A stretch of 64,000 nucleotides of DNA from Halicephalobus mephisto (Eukaryota; Nematoda; Chromadorea; Rhabditida; Panagrolaimidae), in contig SWDT01000081.1 of the NCBI GenBank assembly GCA_009193035.1, positions 62,001 through 126,000 of the forward strand, written 5' to 3'. The position numbers and the translations under genes are program-made. Positions 10,545 through 22,127 of the stretch are shown piece after piece. The notes beneath the pieces were generated by a model. It saw only the letters and a list, made by a program, of their open reading frames with translations, was not told the origin of the DNA and searched no databases. Numbering within the stretch: position 1 is the stretch's first letter; every line of letters begins with the position of its first letter.

Positions 10545-12834
10545 CAGGAAACGACTGAAATCATAAAAAATCAGAAATGGAAATTGTTACGAAATAATCT
10601 CGATGCGAAATTTCAGAAAACTACAGTACTCTAAGGGATAGTTTTGGTTTCAGATGTCGATTAAGATGTAATAAACCATTTTGTGAAACCTATATCTTTT
10701 TTAAGAAATAATCTCGACACGAACTTCCAGAAAATTCTGAAATTTGAATTCTTATATCTTATTTTTGAATTTTTCCTAAATTCTGGGAGATTTTAGAAGA
10801 GTATATGAAGTTTCATGATTTTAAAAGCTTTTGTGAAGATCTATTAACTTCCATCAGATCCTAGAGATTTCTATAAAGTTTTATAAGGGTATGTAAGTTT
10901 CCAATATATACAAAAAAGTACATTAAAAGGTGTCAGGTAGATTGTATTTAATATATTATTAAATAGAATACAATGGACCGACATCGACTCGATGTGTTGA
11001 ATACAATGCATCTAATACATCGCTTTAATTTACCGAATATTGCCTAAAATGCACTAATACCGACTTAATCCAGCAATACTGAATACAGTGTACTTCGTAA
11101 ATCAAAACTGTTTTGATGTATTCATGTACTGAATACAGTATACTTCATAAATCAAAATCATAATATATCGACTACATTGAATATAATGCATTCGATACAT
11201 TATATACCATGTACTTCTCTTTGTATGTAGATTTTAGGAATTTCCATAGTTTTATAATTTTAAAAGCTTTCGTGAAGATTTATTAACTTCAATCAGATCC
11301 TAGAAATTTCTATAGTTTTATAAAATTCTACAAACTTTTACTAGATCCAGAAAATTTTGGAATTTTCCATAAAATTTTACAAACTTTCACTATATCCTAG
11401 AAAATTCCGTAGAATTCAATTTTCGACATACATTAGAAATAAAAATTGTTACAAAATAGTTTTGAATTTCCAGAATTTTCCTTTTTTAATATTTATTTCG
11501 AAAACTGGAAATTCCACAAAATTCAATTTTCGACATACATTAGAAATAAAAATTGTTACAAAATAATTTCGAAACGATTTTCGGAAATTTTTTGACTTTG
11601 AAATTTTGAAATTCTAGAAGACTGAAAATTCTTACAGAATTGAATCATTAGAGAAAAATTGTTTTTCAACAAGAGGTTAATTAATAACAATTCAGAAAAA
11701 TAAGCTTCAAATGAAAAATGTAAGCTTAATTCCCCGGTTGGAAGTGCAGCAAAAAATTGCATTTTGTCTTCTTCAAGCACTTAAATCCCGATGTAGCCAT
11801 AAACAACAAAATTAAATCTGATTCGCGGTTCGTCGAATCGCAGAATGGGTGTCTAATTAGGGTTTATATTATTTAAAAAACAAAATATAAATCAAAACAC
11901 AATTTTGTAAATCTCAATTAATTAGGCATTTGTTCGATGATCTTTCATAAAAAAAAAACAAATATTTTAAAAATACAGAAAAGTAAAAAAATTTCAAAAA
12001 AAAAATAGAAAAATCAGAAAATTTTAAAAAAATAAGAAAATTTTTAAATTTAAAAAAAGTAGAAAAATTAGAAAATTGTGAAATTTGTGAAAATTTTTAA
12101 ATTTGAAAAAATGTGATTTTTGAAAGTTCGAAAAACAATTATTTGTTTAAAAATTAAATTAAATAAGTCAGTTTTTTGTAACAGCACCTGACTCGGAACA
12201 CCAGACAATCTGTGGAAATCTGGACATTTCTTTGAATTTGTCGATTTCAAAAACACATTTATTTTTATTTTTAAAATTTTTCGAAATTACTGTAGTTTTA
12301 TGACAGAAATAAACGAGTTAAAAGGTTATAATTGCCACAGGGAATGAATCGAAATTTTTGGAGAAAAATAAACGTTATTACCTAGCTGAAGAAGTCGAAT
12401 GCCGGAAGACAGATTTCGACGTGACGAAGCAGACCCTCCTACCAACCCGGACTAACACCTACGTACATCACCAGCGGAACAGATGGATCAAAGAAGCAAA
12501 CAATTAAAATTGAAAATTTAAGTTTGAAATTGTATTGTTTGTAAATTTGATATAGTGCGAAATAGGAATAAAAGTAAATAAGCGTTATTTTCATTTTTGA
12601 ATCTTAGGAAAAAAATTTGGATTATCCGTCTTTCATTAACCATGGGACTTTCGAGCTAATTACTGAGGATATCAACTTAAAAATCCAAAACAGCCGTGAT
12701 TGACATTAGACTTAAATGATACAGTAACCTTGTACAGTAAGTTCATTTTTTATAAAAAATTTTAATTTTAAAAATTGGAATTTAACTGAAAAGTTATTTT
12801 GGACCTAATCCTAGTTATGTCTAGGAATGAACTA
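10545..12834. other. Intergenic, AT-rich, no gene recognised
   Basis: Holds repeat C copy 1 (10917-11228). At 11400-11560 a ~50-bp block (ATTCAATTTTCGACATACAT, then TAGAAATAAAAATTGTTACA) is present twice. A GC-richer open stretch at 12380-12505 (+ frame, about 42 codons ending HHQRNRWIKEANN) could be an exon remnant but has no recognised family. Confidence 0.5.
10917..11228 (+). repeat. Dispersed repeat C, copy 1
   Basis: Nearly identical over about 290 bp to 15861-16208, from GGTGTCAGGTAGATTGTATT onward. The interior is built from repeated GAATACAGTATACTTCATAA-like units. The ends carry AGTACAT and ATGTACT in inverse orientation, suggesting a MITE. Confidence 0.8.
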
Positions 12835-13644
12835 ATCTTCCATGGTCTTCAGAAACTTTCGTGGAGGAAGTTAATTTTGTTTTCCAGATTATCTTCTACA
12901 CAAAGCCTACTCGCACTTGGAGGAACAGAGATCATCTTTATCTTCGGAGACTTTCGTGGTGAGAATTTACTTCATTATTTTAAACTTTCACGAAGTCTGG
13001 TGTCATCTAGAAAAAAACAACATTTTCAAAATCAAAGCTGTCGATTTTTGAAATTCCGAATTGAATTTTGAAGCAATTTCGAATTAATTCAAAAATTTCG
13101 GAAACTCGATGGCTTTGGTAATGATCTTCAAAAATTTTCGTGATAAAAATTAACATTAAAAAAATTATTTTATAGGGAACTAACATTATTACTTTTAATT
13201 TTTACATATAATAAAAAATTTAATTTTCATGATTTTCAAGGATTTTCATAACGGGAATCAATTTCGTTATTTTAGATTGATTTTTGTGGAAAATTCTACT
13301 TGTGTTACTTAAATATTGAGTTTGTGATGAATTCAGGGACTTCCATGACAAGATTTAATTCCGCAATTTCCAAGAAATTTTTTGGACATAATTCGATTCG
13401 GTTTAAAAACGAAACAAGATTTTTTTAATCTTTAAGGATTTTTACAACGATATTTTAAGTAATTTTTGGATGAAATTTCACCCGCACTGGTAGATGAACA
13501 GGACTTCTGTGATTTTTCGAGAATGTCGACGTAATCGAAGATGGTAGTAGCGGAGAATGGCAGATGAATCATCAATGCAAAAGAAGCAAGCGGACTTCTA
13601 CACTGCACTATTACTGTGCTTAATTCGCGTTTGTGTTTATCGTA

Positions 13645-13711
13645 ATTATATAATAGAGTTGTAATTTGACCAGGCAACTTCCTCAGGCAAATTACAACCC
13701 TATTATATAAT
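13645..13711. repeat. 24-bp hairpin stem (one mismatch)
   Basis: ATTATATAATAGAGTTGTAA plus TTTG at 13645-13668 pairs with its inverse at 13688-13711 with a single A/G difference. The loop is 19 nt. It lies about 75 bp upstream of the SL1-identical sequence. Confidence 0.7.
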
Positions 13712-13786
13712 ACTCTAAGTAATCGTAATGTCTTATGTATTATGTATTATGTCTTGTTTTACCGCAGTTGTTGTAATTATCACTTT

Positions 13787-13808
13787 GGTTTAATTACCCA
13801 AGTTTGAG
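13787..13808 (+). other. Exact 22-nt match to nematode spliced leader SL1
   Basis: Reads GGTTTAATTACCCAAGTTTG then AG, identical to the SL1 exon. In an SL1 RNA gene the next bases are a GT splice donor and an intron half containing an Sm site. Here the sequence continues GCAATAAAGAGACC, with no GT and no visible Sm site. It is therefore not an intact SL RNA gene. A retrocopied piece of a trans-spliced transcript or a relic of an SL gene would explain it. Confidence 0.75.
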
Positions 13809-14712
13809 GCAATAAAGAGACCGATACAAATCAGTAGTAAGAAGGATTCCTACGTTTAGAGAATTTCGAAGAGGACGTTTGTGCTTCATCGGTGACGACA
13901 CAGGATGTGAACTAGTTCCTCCGCGGTAATCTCCGAAGTTACGGTAGGAGGTCATTTGTTGTTTCATGAAGCTGGTGACTTCGAAGGATTATTATATTCT
14001 CATTTTTGGATTATTTTTTTTCAATTTTGTGTATTATTCAGAATAAAGAAGTCCAAAAAGGGAAATTCCAAAAGTTTGGTCTGCACCACAGCAGTCGATT
14101 TGCTTTTGTGTAGGACTTTTCTCAGGTCTGAAAATGAACAACTTTATTTTGGTCATTAGGGAATTTCGCGATGGAAATTGATATTATTTTTAGATTAAAT
14201 TTTACACGAAACTCCACTCGTACTGGTAAATAAAAAAGTTTATCTTCAAAGATCTTCACAACGGATGTTAACGTCAATCGTAAGTTGTTTTTTGTGCAAA
14301 ATTCCCCTCATATTTAGGAACAAACAAGACCGTAATTATCTTCAGAGACTTTCGTGGTGGGAGTTAACTTCATTTTGTGGACTTTTTTACACAAAATTCC
14401 AACATTGTTAAAGATCTAGTTGCCATAATCATCTAGCGTTTTCGCGGCAGAAAATCACGTCCCGCAGTACGGTATATTTGTAGTTAGTAATGGCACCAAA
14501 GGTCCTCAGATGTCCCTAGTCTGATGGATTTCGTCTGAAACTAGAGAAATTACAGAATTTGCTTACGTCAAAGACAACTCCGGACTGGAGTTGGGTGATC
14601 GTATGACTTTTGACACATCAAAGAACCGAGTTGAATTGAAAATTAGTCCCCACATTATCATTGGAAAACTCGTTTATTTTAATTTTGAAAGTTGTTCCCT
14701 GAGCTAATTTAC

Positions 14713-17159
14713 TTATTTCCACATAGAGTTCAAATGTTCAAAATGCTTTTCTGGAGACTCGTGGGGGATGAGATTCTGGCCCACGGCATTCTTGATTTCT
14801 GGTCTTTTTTGAGAAAGCGTAGACATGGAATCCAGGGATTCTTCTTCTCCTTTCTTCAAACAAAGCCCTTTGATCCTCCTCCGACTGACTTTATCCACCT
14901 TCAGAATTATCATGAAAGAAACCATCGGAAACAGCACGTTGACCAGGGCATATATGCTCGTCTTCGTCAATTGCACAGGATCGTAGAGTGCCTGGAGGGT
15001 CGTGGCGACGATGCCGATGATGTTGCAGGTTATGCCGACGATTATCAAAGGAAACAAGACATTCAAGACCCGGATATTCTCGACTATCTGATATCTTTGA
15101 GAAAGAGCGATCTGAGATTTGATGTTGATCTTTCTTTTTTGTTTGTTGATCTTCATAAGAACAATTAAAGTGAAAATATCAAGGATATCTATGGAGAACA
15201 CTATCCCCAGCTGGTAGTACATGTTGAAGTTGAGATAAAAGTAATTCAGTCCGAGGAACATTGTGGCACATTCCTGAAAAAACATGTTTGAAAATTAAAA
15301 ATTAATAATTGCGAAAATTAAAGATTTATTTTCATAAAATTGCAAACTACCGAGGTTTTAAAAATATATAAATTTAATTTATTTGTTTTTACAATGAGTT
15401 ATAAAAAACTGAAAATAAATATTTTTGTTTCGAGTCTCGGGCTGATCAGAGAACATTGTTTGTTCATAGATTTCCTCAGGGAAATAAATTTAATTTTGCC
15501 GATGTTGTTTAATGAGTCATACACCAAATCGAAATTCTTCAAGAGTGCGTTCTTAATTTACAGTATATTTGTTATGAAAATCCCTCTGGAGAAGGACGAT
15601 CTGCGAAATTCGGAAATCTTATTTTTTTAATAAATTTAAAAAAATTAGAAATCTATAATTAACACTAAACTTAATTATAAAAAAATTAAAAGTAGCAAAT
15701 TCGAAGTGAGCAAGAACTACCTTCGGAAATTGAATAATACATTTTCGAAAAATTCGTAATTTTTTAAATTTGTAATATGTGAGGATTTATACTTTTATAC
15801 AATTTCTTTTTTCGGAAACCTATTAAGCGGAAATAAATGACGAATTATGAATACTCATAAGAAAAAGTGCATTAAAAGGCCTCTAAGGTGTCAGGTAGAT
15901 TGTATTTAATATATTATTAAATAGAATACAATGGACCGACATCGACTCGATGTGTTGAATACAATGCATCTAATACATCGCTTTAGTTTACCGAATATTG
16001 CCTAAAATGCACTAATACCGACTTAATCCAGCAATACTGAATACAGTCTACTTCGTAAATCAAAACTGTTTTGATGTATTCATGCACTGAATACAGTATA
16101 CTTCATAAATCATACTCAATATATCGACTCCATTGAATACAGTATATTTCATAAATCAGAATTGTTTTGATGTATCTATACATTGTGTACCTTGTACTTA
16201 TTTTTGTGTACGAGTTACAAAGTAAATTATAATTCGATCATGTCAGTTACTGTAAATTGCAATAATTAATATTTTAACTTTTTTCATATAATTGTTTTTT
16301 TCTAAAAAAAATTAAAAACTTTTGAATTCTTAACAAGTATACTGTAGACTACAAAATGGGTTATAGTATTTTTAGAAAATTGTTTTGATTAAATTAGAAT
16401 GTGATATTTAAAATTTTGTATTTTATGTTATTCTGAATTCCCGAGAAAATTAACTTCAGATGACAGTTAGGTGTACTGTAAACTGCGAAATAAATTATAA
16501 ATTAGTTCAAAACATAACATCGATTTAATTTTAGCTTACTGTATGTGAAATGTTACACTTTTTTGATCCAGTTTTTTGTACTGGAAGAACATCGAAAATT
16601 TCCCAAGGATTCTGAATTCTCATTTCGTCTTTTATAAAATTAACAATAAATTATTTCGAAATAAAATTAGAGAAAATTTTTTAATATTATTACTGTAGTT
16701 TAGTGGGAATGAATGACTTACCGCTATTACTGTCAGGAAAACCCCTAAGGCGATGCTTTTATTATTTTCGTAACTACTCGTTTTCAGAGTGGCGATGCTT
16801 CTTTCGATGAGGAAACAGAGAAAGGAAATCCGCCAGAGATTAGGACCGTGAACGATGGCCATTCCAAGGAGAAGCAAAAATTGAGCGTTGTCCATTTTTT
16901 GATATCCGCAGAACATAGATAAACTTTGAAGAAAGTTGGACAAACCAACCAAGAATAATCCGAAAATAAAATTTCCCATTATTATTTTTACATTCGTATG
17001 GTAGCCCCTCCTGAATATCAGTGTCCTTATGAGCAGAACCGTCAGACAAATGTCCAAGATCCCGGCCACCATGATGAAAGCATTGTAGATGACGACATCC
17101 GCGCTAAGTTTACTGGAACCTGCATTTTCTGATATGTTGATAAATTCAGCAACGTCCAT
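14713..17159 (-). CDS. Chemoreceptor GPCR, Sre/Srab type (paralogue of 9494-10544)
   Basis: Exons 17159-16722 and 15273-14713 give 332 aa. Landmarks match the neighbouring receptor: RGYHTNVKII after helix 1, IERSIATLKTSSYE after helix 3, LSQRYQIVENIRVLNVLFP before helix 6, and C-terminus SPEKHFEHLNSMWK. The second exon is 561 nt in both genes and the intron is at the same place, so this is a duplication. The intron here is 1.45 kb because it has taken up repeat C copy 2 and AT-rich sequence. Probable chemosensory receptor. Ligand unknown. Confidence 0.8.
15861..16208 (+). repeat. Dispersed repeat C, copy 2 (inside a receptor intron)
   Basis: Same ~290-bp sequence as 10917-11228 in the same + orientation, with an extra GAATACAGTATATTTCATAA unit near the right end. 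It lies antisense within the intron of the minus-strand receptor. Confidence 0.8.
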
Positions 17160-18029
17160 CTGAAATCAAGGACTTGAGAAACTTGTCTGAAATGCTAACG
17201 ACAAAGTAATAAAAAACAGTAAATACGGTATTTTTCGTAAAAAAATTTTGTTGAAATTCCTAAATTTCTAGAATCTAATTCAGATTATTAGGATTTTCAG
17301 AAATTTTACAGAAGCTTCTGAAATTTTCCAAAATTCAACGGAAATAATCATAAAATTCTAAAATTTACTGAAAATTCTGAATTTTTTAATAATATTATAG
17401 AATTTCTTCGGATTTTTCGGAAGATTCTGGAACTTCTTAGAATAGCACAAAAATCTCCGGAATTCGTTCAAAAATTCCACAAAACTTTTTTAAGTTATCT
17501 AGAATCCAGTGAAAATTCCCAGAAACATTTAAAAATCCTAGAAATCATTCCAGAATTCCGAAAGTTCGTGCTAAAACACCTTCGTAGAAACGCCCATTTT
17601 TCGTCCTCGAAATAGTCCAAGGTTCTCGAATGGCGCTATTTTCGTCGAAGATCAATAAGGAATATTTAATTGATGCTAAATTCGACCCTAAATTGGTCAT
17701 TTAATAAAACTTTTTTTTTGCACTTTTATCGTGGATTTGATTTGGACAAAAATATATTCCAAAAACCTAATTCTGAAGTCAAATTAAATTTTTTTAAATT
17801 AAAAATTTTGTAAAAATTCTTTATACTTTGAAAATCCAGAAATATTCAAAAAAATAAATACTACAGTACCTAGGATAACTTACTGTAGAAATTAAGAAAC
17901 TTAAAAATATAGATTTTACGGTGTTTGAAATAATTATTTCTAAAAATTTTAAAATTCCAAAAATCGAAAAAATAAATACTGCAATAATTGGGACAATTTT
18001 TCGTGCATATTTCAATAAATTTAAATATT

Positions 18030-18600
18030 ACAGTATTTAGAACAATTTTCTCTAAAAATCGAAAACTTTGAAAATTCAGAAAAATATAAACATTACGATA
18101 TTTGTGATAATTAATAAAAATTGAAAAAAGTTTTTAAAATACAAGTATTACAATATTTAGGATAATTATCTATAAAAATATTTTTTTAAATATGTAAAAA
18201 AAATAAAAATTACAGTATTTAAAATAATTTTCTATAAAAATATATAAAAAATAAAAATTATAATATTTTTGATAATTTTTTATAAAAATATTTTTTTTAA
18301 TATATAAAAAAAAATAAAAATTACAGTATTTAAAATAATTTTTTATAAAAATATTTAAAAATATATAAAAAAAAAATAAAAATTACGGTGTTTGAAATAA
18401 TTTTTTATAAAAATATTTAAAAATATATAAAAAAAAAATAAAAATTACGGTGTTTGAAATAATTTTTTATAAAAATATTTAAAAATATATAAAAAAAATA
18501 AAAATTACGGTGTTTAAAATAATTATCTATAAAAATATTTAAAAATATATAAAAAAATAAAAATTACGGTGTTTGAAATAATTAGTTATAAAATTGTAAA
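18030..18600. repeat. Minisatellite, ~59-62-bp unit
   Basis: AATTACGGTGTTTGAAATAA followed by TTTTTTATAAAAATATTTAA and an A-rich linker recurs at about 18381, 18443, 18503 and 18562, with more diverged copies (ACAGTATTTAAAATAATT) upstream. Unit lengths differ by changes in the A run. Confidence 0.75.
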
Positions 18601-19315
18601 AATTATTTTTCAAAGTGCGTTGGTTTTTTGAAATCCCTGGGCACTCTTCCCTACAGGACCGAAAACAAAGGAATCCCCTGACTTGTTTGTATGCATCGAT
18701 GATAACGTTCAAGAAACAAAACCTATATCCTTAGGAGGTGGACATTAGAAATTCTCTTGTTATTTTTTAACAATACTTTTGGCAGTAAACAACGACATGA
18801 ACTGTTTTAGAATATTGAAATGTGAATAATGTCATGCAAAAATACAATTTTAATTTAGGTCTATTCTGAAACAAAAATAACAAAAACCATTGAGATCTCC
18901 GGAAGTTACAAATTACGTAATTTATCGTGCTTTTAAAAAATTGAAAATTAGAGAAGTTACAAATTACGTGATTTACTGTACTTTTAAAAAATTGAAAATC
19001 AAGATTGTTTCGAAACGAATTTTTGGAACTTTCTGAAAATTACACAATTCGAAATTCCGAGTATTAATTTCAGAATTCCAATATTATTTTTAAAAATCTT
19101 TCAAAGTGGTCCTGACGAGAATTTCCAAAAATTTTACGAACTTTTATAATTTCAATTTTCGGATGATTTTTCAAATTTTTCTAAAATTTCTTCTGGGTTC
19201 TAGAATCTTCAAAAAAGTTGAAATTTAATAAAAAAAAATTTAAAAATCATTATTTTTACAAAAATAATCCTGACACGAATTTCGAAATTTTTTTTAAAAT
19301 TTTTATTATATTTTA

Positions 19316-19480
19316 GAAAATAAAAAAAAATAATTTTAAATTTAAAATAAAAATAATAATTTTAAATTAAAATAAAAAAAATAATTTTAAATTTAAAATA
19401 AAAAATAATTTTAAATTAAAATAAAAAATAATTTTAAATTAAAATAAAAATAATAATTTTAAATTTAAAATAAATAATAA
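19316..19480. repeat. Simple A/T repeat
   Basis: Repeated AAAATAATTTTAAATT units, low complexity. Confidence 0.7.
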
Positions 19481-21114
19481 ACTTCCAGAGACCTATTCTG
19501 AAAATATTTCATTAACTTCAATTTTTTTAAATAAAAGTGAACTTCGCTGATTAGCTGCTATTCAAAAAATAAAAAATCCTGAGGCAATCCTTCGTTGAAA
19601 TAAAGTTTCGACTTTCGTGAAGTAAATTATTTATTGAAATAAATTTAATAAAAAATTATAGGTCTTTGTTAAAAACGTAATTTGATCATTGGATTAAAAC
19701 CAGAAAAAATAAAAAACGAAATTTTCGGACTTTGACAAGAGAGTTCTAATTGCATTTTTCTGGAATTTTCAAAAATATAATAAATTAATTATTTTAAACT
19801 CATTTTTAAAGAAAATTGGAAGTTGATTTGTAAAATTTCCGAAAATATAATAAATTAATTTTTTTAAAAAAGTTATTTCTAAAATCTGGCAGTTTTAGAA
19901 TTTTTATAAATTATCTTCCAAATCCGGGATTAAAGGCCGAATATCTGGCACCAGATTTGGGAATTTATAAACATATTGTATTTTTTTGAACTAGTAAAAA
20001 ATACTTGAAAAATACTTTTTTAAAGTTCTTGAATAAAAAATACATGAATTTTTAATTAAATTTTTTTTAAAAATTAAGTAAAAATTCATTTTAAAAAAGT
20101 ATTTTTCAAAGTTCCGAAAGTATAAAATTTTCCATTTGAACTTTCTCTTCAAGATTAATAAAAAATTTATTAAAAAAGATAATTTTTAAGGTTTTCGGTG
20201 GGAATCACGTTCGGAATTTTATATCCATAATTTCCGTTCAAAACTAAATAAGTTTTATAAAAAAATTGTTTTTTAAGGTTTTGAGTAAAAGTTATTTGCA
20301 AAATTTATTTCTTCTAATTTTCCTTTGGGACTAAATAAATTTTTTCACTTTTTGAATAGAAATTGTAAAATTTTTTTTATTTTTTTTTCAAAGATTAAAT
20401 AAAAATTTTAATCCTGAACGGAAATGTGCAAAATATTTTTTGTTTTTGGTTTTTTTAGAATCAAATAAAAATTTAAATTTTTTAACCAGAAATTACAAAA
20501 AAAATTCCACTTACAATTATCGTCGAAGATGAAACGGAAATTCATAAAAATTTTCCCGTTTTTTAGTCTAAATTAAATTTAATTTTTTATGCACAACTTT
20601 TCCTCAAGGTCAAGTGAAAATTCTTCAAAAATATATTTTTTAAGATCCTGAACGGAAATTATGTAAAACTTTTTATTTGTAAATTCCCTCTAAGATTAAG
20701 CAAAATTTATTTTAAAAAATATTTTTTAAGATCCTAAATGAAAATTATTAAATTTTTTTATTCAGTTTTCTTCGAAGAACAATCCGAAATCCATAAAAAA
20801 AATATTTTGAAGGTTCTGGACAGAAGTATAAACTATTCTATTTTTCCAGTTTCCTTCCAAGACCAACTAAGAATTCAAAAAGACACTTGTTTAAAGTAGT
20901 AGGTATACACTACAAGAGGCAAGTCAAAGTACATTTTTTTAGGAAATTCGAAATTTCCGTATTTGTGCAATTGATACTCTCGAATGAAACATGTGATTTG
21001 ATGGGATTTTTTCGTTTCGAAATCACAAAAACCGAAGTGAAAAATTTCTACTTTAAAATTACATCATTATTTAATCTAAGAAAATAATAGATTACGGTAG
21101 GATTTTGTGATACT

Positions 21115-21285
21115 CGACTGTTGAGACGGAAATCAGACTAGGAAGAAAATATCTGAAGAGATAGTCTAAATATCAGGGGGTGTGGAATACCGTAAGACGT
21201 GAATGAGATTCTCAATGGTCTCACGTGAGAGATATATAATAACTGTTATTTCTGTCTTATTGTTCTAGTAAGGATTATTAACACT
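21115..21285 (+). repeat. Dispersed repeat family A, copy 3
   Basis: Contains GAAGAGATAGTCTAAATATC, AGGGGGTGTGGAATACCGTA and ATTTCTGTCTTATTGTTCTA in the family order. It is the most diverged of the four copies. Confidence 0.65.
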
Positions 21286-22127
21286 CGGAGTCCCGGCTGT
21301 AATTTAGGCAGCTTTTGGTCGATTTTTAAACGTTTAGTCCAATCATATATAATAGTTCTTCGAACGAACTAAAAAATTTTCGGAAAAATTCGAAAATTTT
21401 CTACATTGTTTATTCTAATCCAACGGTTAATTAATGAAAGCAAGGTTCATTTACAAGACGATTGGAAATTTGAAGGTTTACATCTTCAAAAAGTTTTAAA
21501 ATAGAAAAAATGTAATATGTACTTTGTAAAAAGAAAACTGATTTTACAAAACTGAATGATCTTTCGGTCTTGATTCTCGAAAACGATCAAGTTACTGTTC
21601 CACCAAATTGTTGACTATTTTGGAGCAAGTAATTGATGAATAATGATCTGGCAGTGAACAATTGTTTTTTCTGGCCATGTTTTCCTTCCTATCAAAGCGA
21701 ATAAACGGTATTTTCTAAAACGAGCAAAATAATGTTTTCGATGAGATATTTCGTGTTAATCACAATGTTTCCAATATTTCTTAATAATTTCATATATAGT
21801 CTTACAAAGTAGACAGAGGATTATCTACCCTATATACTGTAATTTAAAAATTTTTTAAATTAATTTCGAAATCATAATATTCAGAAATTAATGCATAAAA
21901 CCGAAATTGTTACGTAGGTTACTTCAGTTCTCAGTAGATTCCGGAAGTTTACATCTAGACAACTTCATAATGACGTTAATTTTGGATTTTTACAATATAT
22001 TATTAATTAACAAATAATGCAAAATTACGAACTACTCTCTTCCTAAAATCAAAATTCTCGCATAAATCACTTTAGTTTTTAAAACTTTTACGAATTTTTT
22101 TCGAAACAGTTTTATGACTGATAGGAC

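Larger units (their letters stand above)
12835..14460. repeat. Decayed ~100-bp tandem array
   Basis: A phrase resembling CTTCAGAGACTTTCGTGGTG, followed by GGAGTTAACTTCATTTT and about 40 bp later by CAAAATTCCACTCGTACTTG, recurs at about 12850, 12945, 13127, 13240, 13330, 14255 and 14340 with increasing divergence. Spacing is roughly 90-110 bp where it can be followed. The same phrase appears in the terminal repeats of the element at 22128-24668. Units were found by eye, so the exact copy number is uncertain. Confidence 0.5.
17160..22127. other. Intergenic, AT-rich, no gene recognised
   Basis: About 5 kb without a convincing exon. It holds a ~60-bp minisatellite (18030-18600), an A/T simple repeat (19316-19480), many TTTTTAAGGTTCTGGA-like degenerate phrases (20000-20870), and repeat A copy 3 (21115-21285). 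Confidence 0.55.

Noticed and set aside
14692..15168. 158-codon plus-strand ORF over the second receptor
   Set aside because: Antisense shadow of the long second exon of the chemoreceptor. The receptor reading has clear family motifs.
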